NCBI GenBank assembly: GCA_025936115.1
Contig: JAICTZ010000044.1
Coordinates: 1 to 62,347 of the forward strand
Reading direction: 5' to 3'
Origin: Polyangiaceae bacterium
GTDB lineage: Bacteria; Myxococcota_A; Polyangia; Polyangiales; Polyangiaceae
DNA: 62,347 nucleotides
The notes under the pieces were generated by a model. That model did no database searches. It saw only the letters and a program-made list of their open reading frames with translations, and was not told the DNA's origin. Within the stretch, counting starts at the first letter, position 1. The number at the start of each line of letters is the position of its first letter. The position numbers and the translations under genes were made by a program. Below are positions 58,406-62,347 of the stretch, one piece after another.

Positions 58406-61400
58406 ATGACCGAGTTCGTCCACCTGCACGTCCACTCCCAGTACTCGTTCCTCACGGGGGCGGTGAAGCTCGGGTCGCTTCCAGGCAAGGTGAAGGCGCA
58501 CGGCATGCGTGCCGTCGCGCTCACCGATCACGCCAATATGTACGGCGCGCTCAGGCACTACAACGCGTGCCGCTCGGCGGGTGTGCAGCCGATCCTGGGC
58601 TCGGAGCTCAACGTGCTGCGCGGCGGTAACGGGCTCTGTCACCTGGTCGTGCTCGCCGCGGACGACACCGGTTATCGAAATCTGGTTTCACTCGTGTCGC
58701 AGAGTCACCTCTCGCCGGCGAGCGAGCTCGCGCCGAGCATCACGCTCGAAGCCATCGCCGCGCGCAGCAAGGGACTCGTCGCGCTCAGTGGTTGCCTCGG
58801 CGGCTTTGCGCCGCAGAACGTGCTCGAGCTCGGTCCGGAGCGGGCCCAGGGAGCGCTCGGCGAGCTCTCGGACGTATTCGAACGCGGCAGCCTGTTCGTC
58901 GAGCTCCAAGATCACGGCTTTCCCGAACAAGGCGTGCTCAATCCCATCCTGATCGATGCTGCGCGCGCGCTCGATCTGCCGCTCGTCGCGTCGAACGACG
59001 TGCATTTCGTCGAGCGCGAAGACGGCCCTGCCCATCTTTACCTAGAGTGCGTGCGGCTCGGTCGCACCCTGACCGAAGCGCAGCCGCTGCACCACGGCAG
59101 CGCCGAGATGTTCTTGAAGAGCCCCGAGCAGATGGGCGAGCTCTTCCGCGCCACGCCCGAGGCGCTCTCGAACACGCTGCGCGTCGCGGAGATGTGCTCG
59201 GGGGTCAAGCTCAAACTCGGTCAGTCGGAGCTGCCGACCTTCCAGGTGCCCGCGGGGTACGACGCCGAGGCGTACTTCCGCCACGTGTCGCGCGAGGGCT
59301 TCGAAGAACGACTCGCGTTCTTGCGCCAGACGGATGCGAAGCTCGACGAAGCCAAGTACCGCGCGCGGCTCGAGCTCGAGCTCGACGTGATCGCGGGCAT
59401 GAAATACCCCGGTTACTTCCTGATCGTCTGGGACTTCATCCGAGCGGCCAAGGCGCGCGGCATTCCCGTGGGACCGGGACGCGGCTCGGGCGCGGGTTCG
59501 CTCGTCGCGTACTCGCTCGGCATCACCGAGCTCGATCCGCTGCGTTACGACCTCCTGTTCGAGCGCTTCTTGAATCCCGAGCGCGTGAGCATGCCGGACT
59601 TCGACATCGATTTCTGCATGTCGCGTCGCGACGAGGTGATTAGCTACGTCGCGCAGAAGTACGGCACCGATTGCGTCGGCCAGATCGGCACGTTTCAGAA
59701 CCTGAAGGCGCGCAGCGTGATCAAGGACGTCGCGCGTGCCATGGGCATCGCCGCCCCCGAGGCGCAACGCATCGCGAGCCTCGTGCCCCCGAAGGGGCAG
59801 GGCAAGATGTGCACGATCGACGAGGCGCTCGAGGTCGAGCCCAAGCTCAAGCAGCTCGTGGAGAGCGACCCGCGCGTCGCCGAGCTGATCGAGCAAAGCC
59901 GCCGGCTCGAGGGACTCACGCGCCACGCCGGCATGCACGCGGCCGGTATCGTCATCAGCGAGGGTTCGCTCGCCGAACGCGTGCCCTGCTTCAAGAGCGA
60001 CGAAAGCATCGTCACTCAATACGACAAGGACGACATCGAGGCGGTCGGGCTCGTCAAGTTCGACTTCTTGGGCCTGAAGACGCTCACGCTCACCGACATT
60101 GCCCAAAAGATCGTGAACGCGCGGCCGGACCGCAAAGGCAAGCCCCTCGATCTCATGAACCTGCCGCTCGACGATCAGGAGACGTATGCGCTCCTGTCGA
60201 GCGGTTCGACCACGGGCGTGTTCCAGCTCGAGTCGAGCGGCATGCAGGAGCGCATCTTGCGCCCGCTCAAGCCCGACTGCTTCGAGGACATCGTCGCCGC
60301 CGTTGCGCTCTATCGCCCGGGCCCGCTCGGCACGGGCATGATCGAAGACTTCATCGGCAGCAAGCACGGACGTAAAGCCGTGCGCAAGCTGCACCCGCTC
60401 GTCGACGACGTGCTCGCGCCGACGTACGGCGTGCCCGTCTATCAAGAGCAGGTGATGCAGATCGCGCAGCGCCTCGCCGGTTACTCGCTCGGTCAGGCCG
60501 ACCTTCTTCGCCGCGCCATGGGCAAGAAGAAGGCCGAAGAGATGATGAAGCAGCAGAAGAGCTTCATCGATGGTGCGGCCAAAAATGGCGTGGCGGAGGA
60601 GAAGGCGACGGCCATCTTCGCCGAGCTCGAAGGCTTCGCGTCCTACGGCTTCAACAAGAGCCACTCGGCGGCGTACGCGCTCATCACGTACCAAACCGCC
60701 TGGCTCAAGGCGCACTATCCGACCGAGTTTTTCGCGGCGGCGCTCACGACCGACAAGGACAAGGTAGACAAGGTCGTGCGGCTCGTGGCCGAGGCGCGCG
60801 CCTGGGGCTGCGTCGTGCTGCCGCCCGACGTGAACGCGAGCGAGACCGACTTTTCGGTCGTGTACGCGCACCCGAACGGCAACGGACCCGTGCGCGGCAC
60901 GGGCAAGGTGAAGGATCGCTTCGGGCCGCAGCTGCGGTTCGGGCTCGGCGCCGTGCGTGGCGTGGGTGAAGCGGCGCTCGAGACGATGTTCGAGGCGCGG
61001 AAGACGAGCGGCGCGTTCGGGGATCTCTTCGACTTCGCGACGCGCGTCGACGCCAAGCGCCTGAACAAGGGCGTGCTCGAGTCGCTCGTGCAGTGCGGCG
61101 CGTTCGACTCGCTGCTCGAGCCGATGGGTGTCTCGCGGGCGCGCGCCTACGCGGCCGTGGATCGCGCGCTCGAGCGCTCGCGGGCCGCCAGTCGCGATCG
61201 CGAGAGCGGTCAAACGGACTTGTTCGGCGCATTTTCGGCCGCCAAGACGAACGGCGCCGGTGCTCAGGGCGGACTCTCCGAGTACCCGCAAGCCGTCGAG
61301 TGGGACAGGATGGAGCTCTTGCGCCGGGAAAAGGAGGCGCTCGGCTGTTACGTCTCCGGTCACCCGCTCTTCCGCTATGGCACGAAGTACCAGCGCATGG

Positions 61401-61969
61401 GCATCACGCAGACGACCGAGGTCGGCCGCGCGGAGCAGTGGAGCGCCGTGAGCGTCGCGGGCATGGTCGAGGGGTATCAGGAGCGGCTCTTCAAGGGCGG
61501 TACGGGCGGGCGCGCCGCGTTCTTCGAAATCGAGGACCTGGTCGGGCGCGTGAAAGCCAAGCTCCGCGGCGATCGCATCGAGACGTACGCGCACATCCTC
61601 ACGGGCGGCGATCCCGTCGTCGTGGCGGGCAAGGTGAGCTTTCCGATCACCGACGAGCCGGACGAATCCGAGGGACGCGAACCGACGATTTTGGTGGATT
61701 CGGTCGAGCTCTTGTCCGATTCGGCCCTCAAGAGCACGCGCGCGGTGTCGATCAAGGTCGAAGCCGAGCGCACGGCGCGTAAAGACCTCGAAACGTTGCG
61801 TGAGCTCTTGCACGGCTCGCCCGGGTCGATTCCGGTCGAGCTCGTGATCGAGCTCAGCGACGGCGCGCAAGCCGTACTCGACCTCGAAGGCACGCGCATC
61901 ACGCCGAGCGACGCGCTGCTCGGCGGCCTCGAGCGCATCTTCGGCGGCACCGTCGCGGAGCTCCGATGA
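58406..61969 (+). CDS. dnaE: DNA polymerase III alpha subunit
   Basis: The replicative polymerase, 1187 residues, of the DnaE1 type. The N-terminal PHP domain has FVHLHVHSQYSFLTG (His8, His10) and LTDHANMYG, with metal-binding residues apparently intact. The palm carries PDFDIDF (Asp398, Asp400) and DFLGLKTLT (Asp553). The SGSTTGVFQLESSGM and FNKSHSAAYALITYQTAWLK regions belong to the polymerase core and tandem HhH. The C-terminal OB-fold and tau-binding tail are present. ATG 58406 begins the PHP strand directly. No other replication genes are near. Confidence 0.97.
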   Translation: MTEFVHLHVHSQYSFLTGAVKLGSLPGKVKAHGMRAVALTDHANMYGALRHYNACRSAGVQPILGSELNVLRGGNGLCHLVVLAADDTGYRNLVSLVSQSHLSPASELAPSITLEAIAARSKGLVALSGCLGGFAPQNVLELGPERAQGALGELSDVFERGSLFVELQDHGFPEQGVLNPILIDAARALDLPLVASNDVHFVEREDGPAHLYLECVRLGRTLTEAQPLHHGSAEMFLKSPEQMGELFRATPEALSNTLRVAEMCSGVKLKLGQSELPTFQVPAGYDAEAYFRHVSREGFEERLAFLRQTDAKLDEAKYRARLELELDVIAGMKYPGYFLIVWDFIRAAKARGIPVGPGRGSGAGSLVAYSLGITELDPLRYDLLFERFLNPERVSMPDFDIDFCMSRRDEVISYVAQKYGTDCVGQIGTFQNLKARSVIKDVARAMGIAAPEAQRIASLVPPKGQGKMCTIDEALEVEPKLKQLVESDPRVAELIEQSRRLEGLTRHAGMHAAGIVISEGSLAERVPCFKSDESIVTQYDKDDIEAVGLVKFDFLGLKTLTLTDIAQKIVNARPDRKGKPLDLMNLPLDDQETYALLSSGSTTGVFQLESSGMQERILRPLKPDCFEDIVAAVALYRPGPLGTGMIEDFIGSKHGRKAVRKLHPLVDDVLAPTYGVPVYQEQVMQIAQRLAGYSLGQADLLRRAMGKKKAEEMMKQQKSFIDGAAKNGVAEEKATAIFAELEGFASYGFNKSHSAAYALITYQTAWLKAHYPTEFFAAALTTDKDKVDKVVRLVAEARAWGCVVLPPDVNASETDFSVVYAHPNGNGPVRGTGKVKDRFGPQLRFGLGAVRGVGEAALETMFEARKTSGAFGDLFDFATRVDAKRLNKGVLESLVQCGAFDSLLEPMGVSRARAYAAVDRALERSRAASRDRESGQTDLFGAFSAAKTNGAGAQGGLSEYPQAVEWDRMELLRREKEALGCYVSGHPLFRYGTKYQRMGITQTTEVGRAEQWSAVSVAGMVEGYQERLFKGGTGGRAAFFEIEDLVGRVKAKLRGDRIETYAHILTGGDPVVVAGKVSFPITDEPDESEGREPTILVDSVELLSDSALKSTRAVSIKVEAERTARKDLETLRELLHGSPGSIPVELVIELSDGAQAVLDLEGTRITPSDALLGGLERIFGGTVAELR

Positions 61970-62295
61970 AGGAAGCGCGCGACGAGCTCGTCCGCATCGA
62001 CGCCCGCGACCTCCTCTTTCGTGGTGCCGGTCCCGATGGCGCCGACCGCCACCATACCCTCAAGCAGCTCTCGCACGAGTACGTGAGCTTCGCGCTGTTC
62101 ACGGTCGGGGGGCCCTCGGTTCGAGCGCCGAGGCTGAAATCACCCAGCGGGTTGGGTCCGGACTGCAGACCCTCCGGCCGCAGGGCTAATCGCCAGGCGC
62201 CTTTTGTTGCCGAGGGTAGTAACCGTGGCTTGGACGAGCGCGTCACATGTGTCACCCTCCGCGCCGCTTTCCGGGTCGATAGCTCAGTCGGTTAG
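61966..62295 (+). CDS. Doubtful short open frame after dnaE
   Basis: A 109-codon frame whose ATG overlaps the dnaE stop (ATGA). The first 45 residues (MKEARDELVRIDARDLLFRG, then HHTLKQLSHEYVSFALFT) look protein-like, but the rest is Arg/Pro-rich and runs 23 bases into tRNA-Lys, which is implausible. It may be a real gene damaged after about 62100, or chance. If it is not a gene, 61970-62272 is a 303-base non-coding stretch holding only a CCTCGG/CCGAGG hairpin at 62114-62133. Confidence 0.25.
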   Translation: MKEARDELVRIDARDLLFRGAGPDGADRHHTLKQLSHEYVSFALFTVGGPSVRAPRLKSPSGLGPDCRPSGRRANRQAPFVAEGSNRGLDERVTCVTLRAAFRVDSSVG

Positions 62296-62346
62296 AGCAG
62301 CGGATTTTTAATCCGTTGGTCCTGGGTTCGAGTCCCAGTCGACCCA
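62273..62346 (+). tRNA. tRNA-Lys (anticodon UUU)
   Basis: A complete 74-base cloverleaf at the right edge. Acceptor GGGTCGA/TCGACCC with discriminator A; D arm GCTCAGTCGGTTAGAGC; anticodon stem GCGGA/TCCGT with loop TTTTTAA (anticodon TTT); T arm CTGGG TTCGAGT CCCAG. CCA is not encoded. Confidence 0.97.
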
Positions 62347-62347
62347 C

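Noticed and set aside
59042..61870. 942-residue minus-strand open frame
   Set aside because: It is the antisense shadow of dnaE, a common artefact in GC-rich DNA, with no recognisable domain.
62114..62133. Terminator for dnaE (CCTCGG/CCGAGG stem)
   Set aside because: Six base pairs without a following T run; may be chance in GC-rich DNA.

Overview
The window is about 62 kb of very GC-rich bacterial chromosome. It most likely comes from the Myxococcota, order Polyangiales or a relative. The signs are giant alanine-rich TPR proteins, many small lipoproteins with Gly- or Cys-rich tails, an FHA-domain sigma-54 activator, GTG and TTG starts, and dense 4-bp stop/start overlaps. This assignment is inferred from gene style; no rRNA is present. 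Most of the window is core chromosome. The only clear mobile DNA is the last 32 codons of an IS110-family transposase at the left edge.

Layout. 1-2668: the IS110 tail, a dispersed repeat, carA and pyrC. 2780-8317: a 1845-residue TPR protein. 8364-8447: tRNA-Leu(CAG). 8548-12491: a hypothetical protein, a RecA/KaiC-like ATPase with an altered Walker A, a long structured leader, a Gly-rich lipoprotein and another lipoprotein. 12494-14968: methyltransferase, glycosyltransferase, OsmC. 15030-18261: histidine phosphatase, XPB-like helicase and Bax1-like (DUF790) nuclease, overlapping end to end. 18359-25156: Cys-rich lipoprotein, protoporphyrinogen oxidase-like enzyme and a second giant TPR protein (1708 residues). 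25185-30737: LD-carboxypeptidase, acyltransferase, SDR protein, two lipoproteins, proA, rsfS, rlmH. 30757-36982 (minus): tatC, tatB, acyl-CoA dehydrogenase, a ccmC module, DUF3052, TolC-like, TPR.

37100-43760: a DEAD-box RNA helicase with a DbpA-type tail, polyprenyl synthase, a TPR protein with a dead metallopeptidase-like tail, and an L,D-transpeptidase. 43919-47487: two proteins of unknown function, panD and a small conserved protein. 47533-51805 (minus): PfkB kinase, gmk, YicC, DUF507, a divergent RelA/SpoT-like protein and a small membrane protein. 52078-54795: an envelope operon with a Cys/His lipoprotein, an SH3-barrel protein, DUF4266 and DUF3570. 55030-58190 (minus): FHA/sigma-54 activator, a small protein, cytochrome c and an OmpA-like lipoprotein. 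58406-62346: dnaE, then tRNA-Lys(UUU).

Working together. carA-pyrC serve pyrimidine synthesis. rsfS-rlmH act on the ribosome. tatBC and ccmC serve export and cytochrome c maturation, which fits the cytochrome c further on. The helicase-nuclease pair looks like the archaeal XPB-Bax1 DNA-repair machine. The RelA/SpoT-like protein lies upstream of guanylate kinase on the same strand, suggesting a guanine-nucleotide link. The least explained signals are a dispersed palindromic intergenic repeat (three good copies and one degenerate), the RelA/SpoT-like protein, the XPB-Bax1 pair, and the DUF4266/DUF3570 operon whose first lipoprotein carries a C-x11-CH motif.
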